64,000 nt of DNA from Rhodopirellula baltica SH 1 (GTDB taxonomy: Bacteria; Planctomycetota; Planctomycetia; Pirellulales; Pirellulaceae): contig NC_005027.1 of the NCBI RefSeq assembly GCF_000196115.1, positions 1,116,001-1,180,000 on the forward strand, given 5' to 3'. Shown here one piece after another: positions 8,750 to 17,232 of this stretch. How positions within the stretch are numbered: position 1 is the first letter of the stretch; the number at the start of each line of letters is the position of its first letter. The notes under the pieces are model-generated. The model worked only from the letters and a program-made list of their open reading frames with translations, was not told the DNA's origin and made no database searches. A program made the translations under genes and the position numbers.

Positions 8750-11700
8750 CTACGGATCGATGCGATCAGCGTGGGCCGTCACTCGCTTGAGCAGCACGCG
8801 GACTTGGCGGCCTTCGCCATCTGCGTGCAATATGAACCTCAGGTCATCTGCCAGGATCGGATGGTTGCCAACTTCGAGTTTGCCAAGAACCTTTGCGACT
8901 TCATGTCCTGCCTCTTGAATGAGGACGTATAAAATTTCTTGTCTGCGAGCCACGCGAAGAAGCTGAACATTGGAAGCGGGGTAGTTTACCAGTTCGGTGT
9001 AATCAAACTTGCCGGTCTCTGAAACCTGGCGAAGCTGCACCTCACCTGTTTTCCGGTTGCTGGGCGAGATCGCGAACTTAGCGTGAATCGATGTCTTCTT
9101 CGGATCGCGAAACTCTGTCTCGAGGAAGACAACACTTTCACCTCTCCCAGCTGGCGGATCCAATCTCTCCACGTCCATCTCAGCCGCCACATCGAAATCA
9201 CCATGCAGTGCGAATGGAAGCGTCAGCCCATGGCCAGTCCACGTATCCGATCCCGGTGCGGTGATGAGCAAACCTTTCTCGGTCGCTTGAAGCGATGAGG
9301 ATTGGCCGATTGTTTGGGTCGATCGCTGCACGTCCTGATCCGAATAGTCCAGCGTTCTCGATTGCGCCAAAGCATCGCGTGATTGTCCAAGCTGTGCGAC
9401 AGAAAGTGAGGGCATGACCGCGGGCCCTGAAAGTCGATCCGCGCGAACGGTCAGAGATTTCCAGATCGCTTTGGCGTGACCATTCCTGGTGGTCTCAACC
9501 ACCAAGCGTATTTTTGCCGAACCGGCGGACTTCTTCGGAACTGTTTCGCTGTACAGATATCGAAACTGCGTCGAATCGTGGGCTGCAAACAAATAGTGGA
9601 TCTGATCGCCGCGTCGAACTAAACGTAGCTTGCCCGAAGTCGCTGCTTCGCTCGTTCGGAACGGAAAGTGAAACGTTCGCTCTCCTTCTCGAATCGTGAA
9701 AATCGCCGACTGGACAATCTGTTCCCCGATCTCTTTCTTTGCGTATCGAGTGAACTTTCGGTACAGAACGCAATCCGTTGATCGCTCCGGCAGTGAAACC
9801 TTGAGGTGCACGCTTGCATCGCCACCCTCTTCAACCGCCGCTTCGAAACCAGCAAACTCAGCGGTCAGGTCAAAGTCACCTTCCGTTTCCAAATTGGGCG
9901 AGATTCCATACTGAATGTGCTTTCCGCCGGGATGCTCGCAATGAATTCCCTCGTCCACCTGTAAGAAGTGCTTGGTCCAATCGTTCCCTGTCATAAAGAA
10001 GCTGTCCAGAGGAAGTCCCTCCGAAAACTCGTGGTGGAAAACGTTCATGCGCTCCGTTCCTTGGACCAATTGTTTCACCGTGTCTTCCGCGAGCTCCTGC
10101 TGATCAGCAGTTGGCAATTGCATTGGCCAGTCTCCGCTTAGTACGACCTTGCGAACGAGAGCGGTCGTTTGATCACAAAAGTGAAACAGGCCGAACTGGT
10201 GAGTCTGTCCTGGATCGATGGAAGCGTGGAAGACGCTTTCACCGTTCAGATGCAATTCAATGCTTTCACCAAACCGAACGATCTCCGCTCGGTTCCACTG
10301 ATCATTTCGAAGCAAACTTGCGGCGTTTTGGTTAATGGGATTGAACCGCAACTCGCCGGTTTCTGGAAGCCAAGCGATTCGGTCGGAATCCAGCAACACA
10401 ACGTCTCGACCGATTGCGGGATGAACAGAATGACTGCCTCGACGATAAAAGAACTCGTAGGAGATCGTTTCTTGATCACCCAGCGGTCGGCCATATTGCA
10501 ACAAGCTTTCTTGGAAGGATCCTTTGATCAACCCATGCTGGTCTCCTTTCAAAACCGGCGTTTCGCCGGAACCGTCGCCGTCCAGTTTGGCAGGCGTTTG
10601 CACCTGCCAATCACCATCCTTGCCGATTGATTCGTCGAAGTAACTGCTCCATCCGAGCAGACGTTCATCTTCCACTAAGTTCACCATCGCCGGGACTGTT
10701 GGATCGCCGGTGATCCTCAGATCACGAACCCATCCGTGCGTGTACCATTGACTGAAAATGGTGACCCAGGGATCAGCCGATGAAACCCGTTTGCGGCAAA
10801 CACTCCGACCATTGATGAGCGTTTCGCAGAAGCCATTCCGGATGACCAAACGAACTCGCATGGAAGAGCCAATGTCGTCGAGCGGGCGAGGAAGCGAGAT
10901 CGTTGGATCGTCCCCTGCGAAGTGACCGTTGAGTATCGCGAGATGATCGTGTCCAGGTCCGGCCCAATGCCCTCCGTATCCAAGGCGTGTCTCGCAATAG
11001 TCGAACCCGCTCACGATGGCCTCGACTTCGAAATCCCCAACTACAGGAACATCAAAGTACAAGAAGTCGCGGTCGTGCCCACCGGTCTTTTCAAAGTGGC
11101 CGCGTTCAAAGGCCCATTGAGCGGCGGGGTAACCTCCCTCTTCCGACAAGGCAGTTGACCTGGAGGTCGCATACCACCGTTGAGGAGTGAAGACCTCTCC
11201 GACCTGCGCATCAGGACCCCAGACGGCGTGCATTCGAAATTGCCGCCAATGCAGAGAATAGTAGGCAGCAAAAGCACGTCGCTTCCACCTTTCTGGGAGA
11301 ACCGACCCGCTTTCACGCCCAAATTCATAGAAGCAAAACAAAAGCGCTAAGCAGGATTCATGCAATGCTGGCAAACGCTCTGCCTTCGCAATCAGTTCTA
11401 ACGTGGAACCGATGAGCGACTCAACCCGATTGCGGTCGCAGACCAATGGCTCAAGCTCACCGAGCAACCGGACAGCCTCGTCGCTTTCTTCCCGTGCGAT
11501 GGCGATCAAGGCCTGAGCGATCAAGGCGTGAGCCAGGTCGGCGTCTCTCTCTCCGAGACGCTGCGCGACAGATGCTTCCACTTCGTCCAATTTGCCCAAC
11601 TGAGTCGCAGCATCGATGAGCAGAGACACAGGCACTACCGATCGAGTTTCACTCGGTGTGAATGGCACGCGGGCCGAACCAGGCCGGCTGCCGCGTTCGC

Positions 11701-12004
11701 CAGCCAGCATTGCAGCATCCACCAAGACGCTGTCACACCGAATCACGCTCGTGCCGGCAGGGAAGACATGTCCCTGCAGCAGGCGGTACTGTTCCAGTTC
11801 GGAAAGATCAGCCCATTGCCGAAACATTCCAGCACTGCTTTGCAGGTTTCCCTCACCAAAGATGTCGTGCAATGCCTGCTTGTCGGCCCGGAAGTCGCTC
11901 ATTGCAACTCCGTGCGAACAAAACGCGGCCACCAAGAAAATCACGATTCTGAGCAGTGATCGGCTTGGTGATGAGAGAGCGTTTCGGCAAATACCTTCAC
12001 TCAT
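8750..12004 (-). CDS. Large exported planctomycete protein (DUF1583-like)
   Basis: A 1084-residue protein with an N-terminal hydrophobic segment (LLRIVIFLVAAFCSHGVAMS), so exported or anchored. The N-terminal third is alpha-helical and repeat-like (LIDAATQLGKLDEVEASVAQ, ALIAQALIAIAREESDEAVR). The rest is a series of beta-rich, concanavalin A-like domains with recurring DFDVTAEF/GDFDLTAEFAGFE/HGDFDVAAEMDVE openings. It resembles the R. baltica DUF1581/DUF1583 group, whose function is unknown. The ATG at 12004 overlaps the stop of the upstream sulfatase by eight bases (ATTATGAGTGA), so the two are translationally coupled. A link to sulfated polysaccharide handling is inferred only from that neighbour. 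Confidence 0.8.
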   Translation of the reverse strand: MSEGICRNALSSPSRSLLRIVIFLVAAFCSHGVAMSDFRADKQALHDIFGEGNLQSSAGMFRQWADLSELEQYRLLQGHVFPAGTSVIRCDSVLVDAAMLAGERGSRPGSARVPFTPSETRSVVPVSLLIDAATQLGKLDEVEASVAQRLGERDADLAHALIAQALIAIAREESDEAVRLLGELEPLVCDRNRVESLIGSTLELIAKAERLPALHESCLALLFCFYEFGRESGSVLPERWKRRAFAAYYSLHWRQFRMHAVWGPDAQVGEVFTPQRWYATSRSTALSEEGGYPAAQWAFERGHFEKTGGHDRDFLYFDVPVVGDFEVEAIVSGFDYCETRLGYGGHWAGPGHDHLAILNGHFAGDDPTISLPRPLDDIGSSMRVRLVIRNGFCETLINGRSVCRKRVSSADPWVTIFSQWYTHGWVRDLRITGDPTVPAMVNLVEDERLLGWSSYFDESIGKDGDWQVQTPAKLDGDGSGETPVLKGDQHGLIKGSFQESLLQYGRPLGDQETISYEFFYRRGSHSVHPAIGRDVVLLDSDRIAWLPETGELRFNPINQNAASLLRNDQWNRAEIVRFGESIELHLNGESVFHASIDPGQTHQFGLFHFCDQTTALVRKVVLSGDWPMQLPTADQQELAEDTVKQLVQGTERMNVFHHEFSEGLPLDSFFMTGNDWTKHFLQVDEGIHCEHPGGKHIQYGISPNLETEGDFDLTAEFAGFEAAVEEGGDASVHLKVSLPERSTDCVLYRKFTRYAKKEIGEQIVQSAIFTIREGERTFHFPFRTSEAATSGKLRLVRRGDQIHYLFAAHDSTQFRYLYSETVPKKSAGSAKIRLVVETTRNGHAKAIWKSLTVRADRLSGPAVMPSLSVAQLGQSRDALAQSRTLDYSDQDVQRSTQTIGQSSSLQATEKGLLITAPGSDTWTGHGLTLPFALHGDFDVAAEMDVERLDPPAGRGESVVFLETEFRDPKKTSIHAKFAISPSNRKTGEVQLRQVSETGKFDYTELVNYPASNVQLLRVARRQEILYVLIQEAGHEVAKVLGKLEVGNHPILADDLRFILHADGEGRQVRVLLKRVTAHADRIDP

Positions 12005-13544
12005 AATCCCACTTCATGATCCAGGGGTCGTCGTACTTCTTCTGCAGCTTCTTCAGTTTTGCTTGGTACGCCTCCAGGACGTCCGTGTGACTGCTGCTGG
12101 TTGCCAGGTTGGTGGACTCATTCGGATCTGCCTCGATATCGAACAGCTCGAATTCGGGACGATGGATGTACTTCCCAACCGTTTGCTGTCCGTACGGTGC
12201 GTCCATGCCCTTGGCCAATTGAGCCTGCCACGAACTTGCCGCCCACAAATCGCTAGCGAAGGGGTAGTCCAACGCGTGAGCGATGTTCCAAATCAGTTTG
12301 TATTTGCCATCACGAATCACCCGCATCGGGTAGTACATTTGAATTTCGTGGAAGGTATGTGAAGCGAAGATCTCTTCGTGATGTGGTTTGGCTGGATCAG
12401 CCAACACGTCCATCCAGCTTCGACCGTGGTAGTGGTCCAGTGGTTTGTTGCCATTGTGGTTGTCCATCGGCGAGACCCCCAACTCGTTTCGAAGTTTCTT
12501 GGCGGGAACCAACTTCTTCGGCGCGTTGGTTTTTCGGTCCAATCCGCCGGCGAAATCCAAGATGGTCGGCGTGATATCGATGTGGCTGATCATCGAATCG
12601 CTTTCGACGCCACGCTTTTCCTGGTATGGATCGCGGACAACCATCGGAACTCGAAGCCCACCTTCATAAACCGTGGTCTTTCCGCCGGCGAACGCCATTC
12701 CATGATCGCTTGTGAACAGAATCATGGTTTTGTCGTAGAGGTCGGCTTCTTTGAGGATCTCAATCAATCTCGCGACGCCTTGGTCAATTCGGGCACATGA
12801 TTGGTAGTACTGCGCCAACTCAGCGCGTGTTTCAGGAGTGTCTGTCAAAAACGGCGGGATGACCACATCGGCCGGGTCAAAGAAGACCTCTTCGACGCCC
12901 GGAAACGAACCACGCCGAGGCTTGTTGCCGAACAAGTCTGGTTTCAGTTCCAGATCCGATGTTTTGTCAACGCCGCCACCGCGGTGTGGATCCGACGTCG
13001 CGAAATAAAGGAAAAATGGACGATCATCTTCTTTGTCTGTCAAAAACGGTTTTGCAACTTCGGCCATTTCGACGGCGCTGCGGGAATTGGCCTTCATGTA
13101 GGTTTCGTAGTGGTAAACCGATTCGGGCGCGACGTGATACTTGCCAATGTGTCCGGTGCGATAGCCGGTGTTTGCCATCACACGTGGCAAAGCCAACCCA
13201 GCGACGTCGTTGAACGAAGCAAACTTGTGATAATGATGTTGATGTCCAAACTGTCCGTTACGATGGTTGTGCAAACCACTCATCACCACACTTCGGCTGG
13301 CACTGCACGATGCCGTGGTCGCAAACGCGTTTCGAAAAACCATGCCATCGGCGGCAACGGCATCGATCGCGGGAGTCACCGCTGCTTCGTCGCCATAACA
13401 ACCCAACGTTGGGCTTTCATCGTCCGTGATAATGAACAAGACATTTCGTTCTGCTGCGTGCAACGACGTCGATGCGAAGAAGCAGACGGCGGCGATTGCT
13501 GCTGCGAACACGCAACGGCCTGCTTCGGTCCAAAGATTTTTCAT
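11997..13544 (-). CDS. Exported sulfatase (type I, formylglycine-dependent)
   Basis: A 515-residue arylsulfatase-family enzyme. The signal peptide is MKNLWTEAGRCVFAAAIAAV with cleavage near LHA-AE. Metal ligands Asp41-Asp42 lie in FIITDDESPTLGCYGDEA. The catalytic cysteine, converted to formylglycine, is Cys80 in TTASCSASRSVVMSG; this is a C-x-A-S-R rather than C-x-P-S-R motif. The further metal site is in FTSDHGMAFAGGKTTVYEGG. The ATG at 13544 was chosen because the signal peptide starts there; the frame is open 112 codons further upstream, but that stretch is not protein-like and overlaps the divergent gene. Planctomycetes carry many such sulfatases for marine sulfated polysaccharides. The substrate here is unknown. 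Confidence 0.93.
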   Translation of the reverse strand: MKNLWTEAGRCVFAAAIAAVCFFASTSLHAAERNVLFIITDDESPTLGCYGDEAAVTPAIDAVAADGMVFRNAFATTASCSASRSVVMSGLHNHRNGQFGHQHHYHKFASFNDVAGLALPRVMANTGYRTGHIGKYHVAPESVYHYETYMKANSRSAVEMAEVAKPFLTDKEDDRPFFLYFATSDPHRGGGVDKTSDLELKPDLFGNKPRRGSFPGVEEVFFDPADVVIPPFLTDTPETRAELAQYYQSCARIDQGVARLIEILKEADLYDKTMILFTSDHGMAFAGGKTTVYEGGLRVPMVVRDPYQEKRGVESDSMISHIDITPTILDFAGGLDRKTNAPKKLVPAKKLRNELGVSPMDNHNGNKPLDHYHGRSWMDVLADPAKPHHEEIFASHTFHEIQMYYPMRVIRDGKYKLIWNIAHALDYPFASDLWAASSWQAQLAKGMDAPYGQQTVGKYIHRPEFELFDIEADPNESTNLATSSSHTDVLEAYQAKLKKLQKKYDDPWIMKWDYE

Positions 13545-15408
13545 GTTGAAAAAGTGGTTGGGTGGGGGTGAGGTGGGGAAGGGATTCGCGAACACATTCG
13601 CGAGGGCACCACTATACCTGATCGTCCTGGCTTTTTTGTCGATTTCGCAGGCACCAGCAATCGTACGAGCCGACGAGGATTTGCAATCACCTTCCAGCCC
13701 AAAGCGGGACTCTGGTGACTCAATCGATCGAGTGACCGCCTTCATTCCGTTGCCTGCCGCCGCGGATCCGATCGCGTTGTCGAAACCCGATTCTGCGGGG
13801 ACGCCCTTGTTTTTGACCCCCGACGTTGCCGCTCGATCGGATTCTCCCAACGCTGCCGACGAGATTTGGTCGGCGTACATCGACCTGTGGAAGGCTCATC
13901 ACGCGGATCCGAGCCAAGCCGAACTTCGCACTTTGTTTGGTCTGCCGACCGGTGCGGATGTCTTGATCACTCAGCGTCGTGGACGGGTGGCTCCCAGTGA
14001 ACTGCAATGGCGGCCCGGTTCGTTTCGGGTCTGGCAAACCGATCACTTCGAAATCCTCAGCCAAGCCGACGACGTCGAGTCCCGTCGTGTTGCTGAGTCG
14101 CTCGAACGTGAGTACTGGGTTTGGACGCAAGTCTTCTTTCCGATCTGGGCCGGTCGTGACCAAGTCGCATTGGTCACGAACGATTGGAATCGGCAATCCA
14201 CCACTGCCGATGCGCATTTGAAGTCACTTTCTTCGCCCGCTCGAATCAAGCATGGGCAACGGCACCGAGTCGTTTTGTTATCGGACGCAGAAAGCTACCG
14301 AGCCACCGTCGCGTTGGCGTTTCAAAACACCGACTCCAATGCGGTTGCCGCGTCGACCGGTTTCTACAGCGACACGTTGCGACTCTCGTTCTTCTTTCCC
14401 CAACAAGATTTGTCGAGTTTGCATCACGAAGTCTGCCATCAACTCTTTACCGAAGCATCCGCCAACGCATCCCGGCGCCGGCCAACTCGCGGGCAGCTGT
14501 TCGCAACGGCGACGACGAAGGACTTTTGGTTGGTTGAAGGCATCGCGGGTTATTTCGAATCGTTGCGTTACGAACAATCGTTGGCCTACGTTGGCGGGTG
14601 GGAATCGCCGAGATTGCAGTTGGCTCGTTATCAAGCCTTGATCGGTGGCGTTCCCATCGCATCGCTGGGAAATCTGCAAGGAATTCGCGACGACATACAA
14701 TCCAAACCTGATCTGGCACGATGGTACTCTCAGGCGAGCCTGCGGACGCACTTCCTAATGGACTCGGCTGGCCCCTCCGTTCGCCGATCGTTGATCAAGC
14801 AGTTAGCAGATCTCTACTCGCCGTCAAAGAAAGCTGCCGAAGTGGATCCGCCGGCTACGGCAGCTGAAATCAACCCGGCGGGAATACTGCGTTCGCTTCG
14901 CGTTGACGACGCTCACATCAGTCAGAATCCGGTCAAGGGCGATTTGTCAACGCTGTGCTTGGCCGGTTGCGAAGTCACCCGTGAAGGTCTTTCCAAACAG
15001 AAACCGATCAGTGGTCTGACTTGGTGCGATCTTTCTCGATTGCCAATCACCGACGTCGATGTTCGGCGATTGGTTGCGGACACAAATCGGATGGACCAAC
15101 TCAGTTTGGAAGCAACCGGCGTCTCGAACGAGATCGTGCCGCTTTTTCGTGGGGCAACGCAATTGCGGGAACTTGACCTCAGTTACACCGCGATCGACGA
15201 CACCGCAGTTCAGTCCATCCCGTCGTCGGTCGAAACGTTGTGGTTGACGGGCACGAATCTGACCGACCAAGCCATCGACACGCTGGCGGCACTTCCGCGT
15301 TTGCAAACGATCGACATTCAACGCACCAAGATCACCGAACAGGGCCTGCAGCGTTTTCGGCAAGCCAAGCCCAACTGCCAACTCAACCCGCTGAACATTC
15401 CTGAGTGA
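13543..15408 (+). CDS. Exported HExxH metallopeptidase-like protein with C-terminal leucine-rich repeats
   Basis: A 621-residue protein. A hydrophobic export segment APLYLIVLAFLSISQAPAIV (residues 22-41) ends at RA-DE. The middle domain carries LHHEVCHQLF (HEVCH at 295-299), a zinc-binding HExxH helix, followed about 33 residues later by DFWLVEGIAGYFES (Glu332), matching a gluzincin-type third ligand and DUF1570-like planctomycete proteins. Residues ~485-620 are four to five leucine-rich repeats (LRELDLSYTAIDDTAVQSIP, VETLWLTGTNLTDQAIDTLA, LQTIDIQRTKITEQGLQRFR). The ATG at 13543 shares two bases with the divergent sulfatase start; GTG at 13573 (after GGTGGGGGTGAG) is an attractive alternative. 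Peptidase activity is inferred. Confidence 0.8.
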   Translation: MLKKWLGGGEVGKGFANTFARAPLYLIVLAFLSISQAPAIVRADEDLQSPSSPKRDSGDSIDRVTAFIPLPAAADPIALSKPDSAGTPLFLTPDVAARSDSPNAADEIWSAYIDLWKAHHADPSQAELRTLFGLPTGADVLITQRRGRVAPSELQWRPGSFRVWQTDHFEILSQADDVESRRVAESLEREYWVWTQVFFPIWAGRDQVALVTNDWNRQSTTADAHLKSLSSPARIKHGQRHRVVLLSDAESYRATVALAFQNTDSNAVAASTGFYSDTLRLSFFFPQQDLSSLHHEVCHQLFTEASANASRRRPTRGQLFATATTKDFWLVEGIAGYFESLRYEQSLAYVGGWESPRLQLARYQALIGGVPIASLGNLQGIRDDIQSKPDLARWYSQASLRTHFLMDSAGPSVRRSLIKQLADLYSPSKKAAEVDPPATAAEINPAGILRSLRVDDAHISQNPVKGDLSTLCLAGCEVTREGLSKQKPISGLTWCDLSRLPITDVDVRRLVADTNRMDQLSLEATGVSNEIVPLFRGATQLRELDLSYTAIDDTAVQSIPSSVETLWLTGTNLTDQAIDTLAALPRLQTIDIQRTKITEQGLQRFRQAKPNCQLNPLNIPE

Positions 15409-15489
15409 TTCGCACGCGAAAGTCGAACGCTGATCCACCCAACCTGGACAAAGCCAATTGGGCGCCATGGTAGCTGGCATCTGGGTTTC

Positions 15490-15550
15490 GCCCCGGATGG
15501 CGTCGAATCAACCGCCGCTAACGCGGTGCGGCTCAATGAATCGACAGCCT
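15490..15550. repeat. Dispersed ~75-bp repeat, copy 2
   Basis: CCCCGGATGGCGTCGAATCA followed by ACCGCCGCTAACGCGGTGCG and GCTCAATGAATCGACAGCCT matches the copies at 7144-7225 (inverted) and 32015-32092 (same orientation). It lies in the 268-base gap between two convergent genes. The remainder of that gap (15551-15676) shows GGGGTGGAAGTCCCGTGAGA, which is hairpin-like but not otherwise recognised. Confidence 0.75.
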
Positions 15551-15676
15551 GTTAGCTCGGGGTGGAAGTCCCGTGAGACCTACCATCTTTGGTCTCTACC
15601 GAGATGATAGAAGCCTGAGCAGCAGAACCGTGGCTAACGCCAAAACGGCTCGCGCCGTTGCCTCCAACCGACCTGG

Positions 15677-16321
15677 TCAAAATGGCAACTCGGGCAACTC
15701 AACTTCGACGGCACGCCCGTTGGTCGGGTCTCGGAACGACAACTTCGCCGCAACCAGACGCAGTGCGGACTCGTCTTCCGCGGTTCCATACAGCGGATCG
15801 CCGACGATCGGATGCCCGCGGTGAGCCGACTGGATTCGCAATTGATGCATGCGTCCGGTGACCGGCCGCAATTCAATTCGTGAGGTGTCACTCTCCGAAT
15901 CGTATTCCAGGAAGCTCACCTTCGTTTCCGCTTGCCGTCCATCGGTGGAATCAAGGCCGACGATTTCCACTCGAGCTTCATCGGTCAGCTTTGCGATCGT
16001 GTCGTGCCATGGTTCTTGTTTGCACGCTTCCAAGGCATTTCCCTGGACCATCGCAATATACTTTTTCTGAACGTGACGCAAACGAAATTGCTCGCTCAGC
16101 AAACGGGCCGCTTTCTTGCGAAGTGCGATCAAAACCAATCCCGACACCGGGCGATCGAGCCGGTGAACCGCGGTGAGGTAGCTGACCGGGTTGCCCGCCT
16201 GAGCGAACTGTTCGCGCAAGCACGACTCGAGGCTGTCCGTTCCCTTGGGTGAAGTGGTCGGAAGTCCCACCGGTTTGTTGACGACGACGCAGGCATGGCA
16301 CTGCCAAAGAATTTCAATCAT
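15677..16321 (-). CDS. RluA-family pseudouridine synthase
   Basis: The protein isomerises uridine to pseudouridine in rRNA or tRNA. It has the RluA catalytic motif AVHRLDRPVSGLVLIA (the Asp is the nucleophile), the preceding VVNKPVGLPT, and the C-terminal TGRMHQLRIQSAHRGHPIVGDPLYG. No S4 RNA-binding domain precedes the catalytic domain, and the length of 214 residues fits the short RluA/TruC-like group. I chose ATG at 16321 (MIEILWQCHACVVVNKP), 20 bases after the nadK stop; an in-frame upstream start at 16375 would overlap nadK. It is the last gene of the xseB-ispA-dxs-nadK operon. The target nucleotide cannot be predicted. Confidence 0.9.
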   Translation of the reverse strand: MIEILWQCHACVVVNKPVGLPTTSPKGTDSLESCLREQFAQAGNPVSYLTAVHRLDRPVSGLVLIALRKKAARLLSEQFRLRHVQKKYIAMVQGNALEACKQEPWHDTIAKLTDEARVEIVGLDSTDGRQAETKVSFLEYDSESDTSRIELRPVTGRMHQLRIQSAHRGHPIVGDPLYGTAEDESALRLVAAKLSFRDPTNGRAVEVELPELPF

Positions 16322-16341
16322 CGCAGGATCTTGATCACCGA

Positions 16342-17232
16342 TCAGAGTTGACGCAATGCCAAGCGTCCCGACCAACCGAGCTTTTCACGCAAGGTCCGGT
16401 AATCATTTTGCCCCGGAACTCGAAGCATTTCGAAGGACACCGGGGCACGGTGCACACGCACTCGATCGCCCGATTTCAGTTGTCCCAAAATGCGTCCGTC
16501 GACGACGATGCTGGTCGATTCATTGGGCTCGGTCACGGCTAGTTCCAACCGCGTGTCCGCTGAATCCACCAGTGGGCGATAGGTCAGTGTGTGTGGGCTG
16601 ATTGGCGAGATCACGATCGCCTGAAGCTGTCGCCTCAGAATGGGACCACCGGCCGACAAGTTGTGTGCGGTCGATCCAACCGGAGTCGCGACGATCAATC
16701 CATCGCATCGATACTGGGTCGCCAGTTCACCGTCGGCATACAAGTCGATGTCGAGGATTGCGAACGGGGGGCCGTTCAGAATGGCGGCTTCGTTTAGAGC
16801 CATTGATTGTGCAATCACTTCGTCGTCACGAATCAGTTGCACTTCCAGCATGAGGTGACGAATGATCGAGAAATCGCCCTGGCAGACCTTGGGCCAAGCA
16901 TCCAGGAAATCTTCGGGCGAAAGAGCGGCCAAGAATCCCAAGCGACCGCAATTGATTCCCAGGACGGGTGTTTGATTTTCGCCCATCTGGCGTGCGGATT
17001 GCAAAATCGAACCATCGCCGCCGATGACGATCACCAAGTCGACTTCTTTGTCCGAGAAGTCGTAGGTGAATTCAAAGTCCGCCGCGATCAATTCGGCGTG
17101 CGACTGGATCGTCGGACGAAGACGCTTCCACGCGGAGGACACGTTCAGCTTGTCAGGGGCACCCAGTACCACGATTCGTGGCGGACGCCCACATCCGCAC
17201 CAATCGAGTTTCTCTCCGCTTGAGGATGCCAT
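16342..17232 (-). CDS. nadK: NAD kinase
   Basis: NadK phosphorylates NAD to NADP. The motif VIVIGGDGSILQSARQ is the family GGDG site, followed by GINCGRLGFLA. Downstream are ALNEAAILNG, the conserved NE/D motif, and DGLIVATPVGSTAHNLSAGGPI. The length of 296 residues is normal. The ATG at 17232 overlaps the dxs stop as TAATG, so I prefer it over a start 15 codons upstream inside dxs. Its place behind dxs, whose pathway consumes NADPH at the next step (IspC), makes joint regulation plausible, though that link is inferred. Confidence 0.94.
   Translation of the reverse strand: MASSSGEKLDWCGCGRPPRIVVLGAPDKLNVSSAWKRLRPTIQSHAELIAADFEFTYDFSDKEVDLVIVIGGDGSILQSARQMGENQTPVLGINCGRLGFLAALSPEDFLDAWPKVCQGDFSIIRHLMLEVQLIRDDEVIAQSMALNEAAILNGPPFAILDIDLYADGELATQYRCDGLIVATPVGSTAHNLSAGGPILRRQLQAIVISPISPHTLTYRPLVDSADTRLELAVTEPNESTSIVVDGRILGQLKSGDRVRVHRAPVSFEMLRVPGQNDYRTLREKLGWSGRLALRQL

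Noticed and set aside
12801-13571. 256-codon plus-strand frame opposite the sulfatase
   Set aside because: Antisense to conserved sulfatase motifs; composition typical of a shadow frame.
15551-15676. Possible group II intron or structured RNA (GGGGTGGAAGTCCCGTGAGA)
   Set aside because: A short hairpin-like stretch only; no domain V, no reverse transcriptase, no second copy seen.
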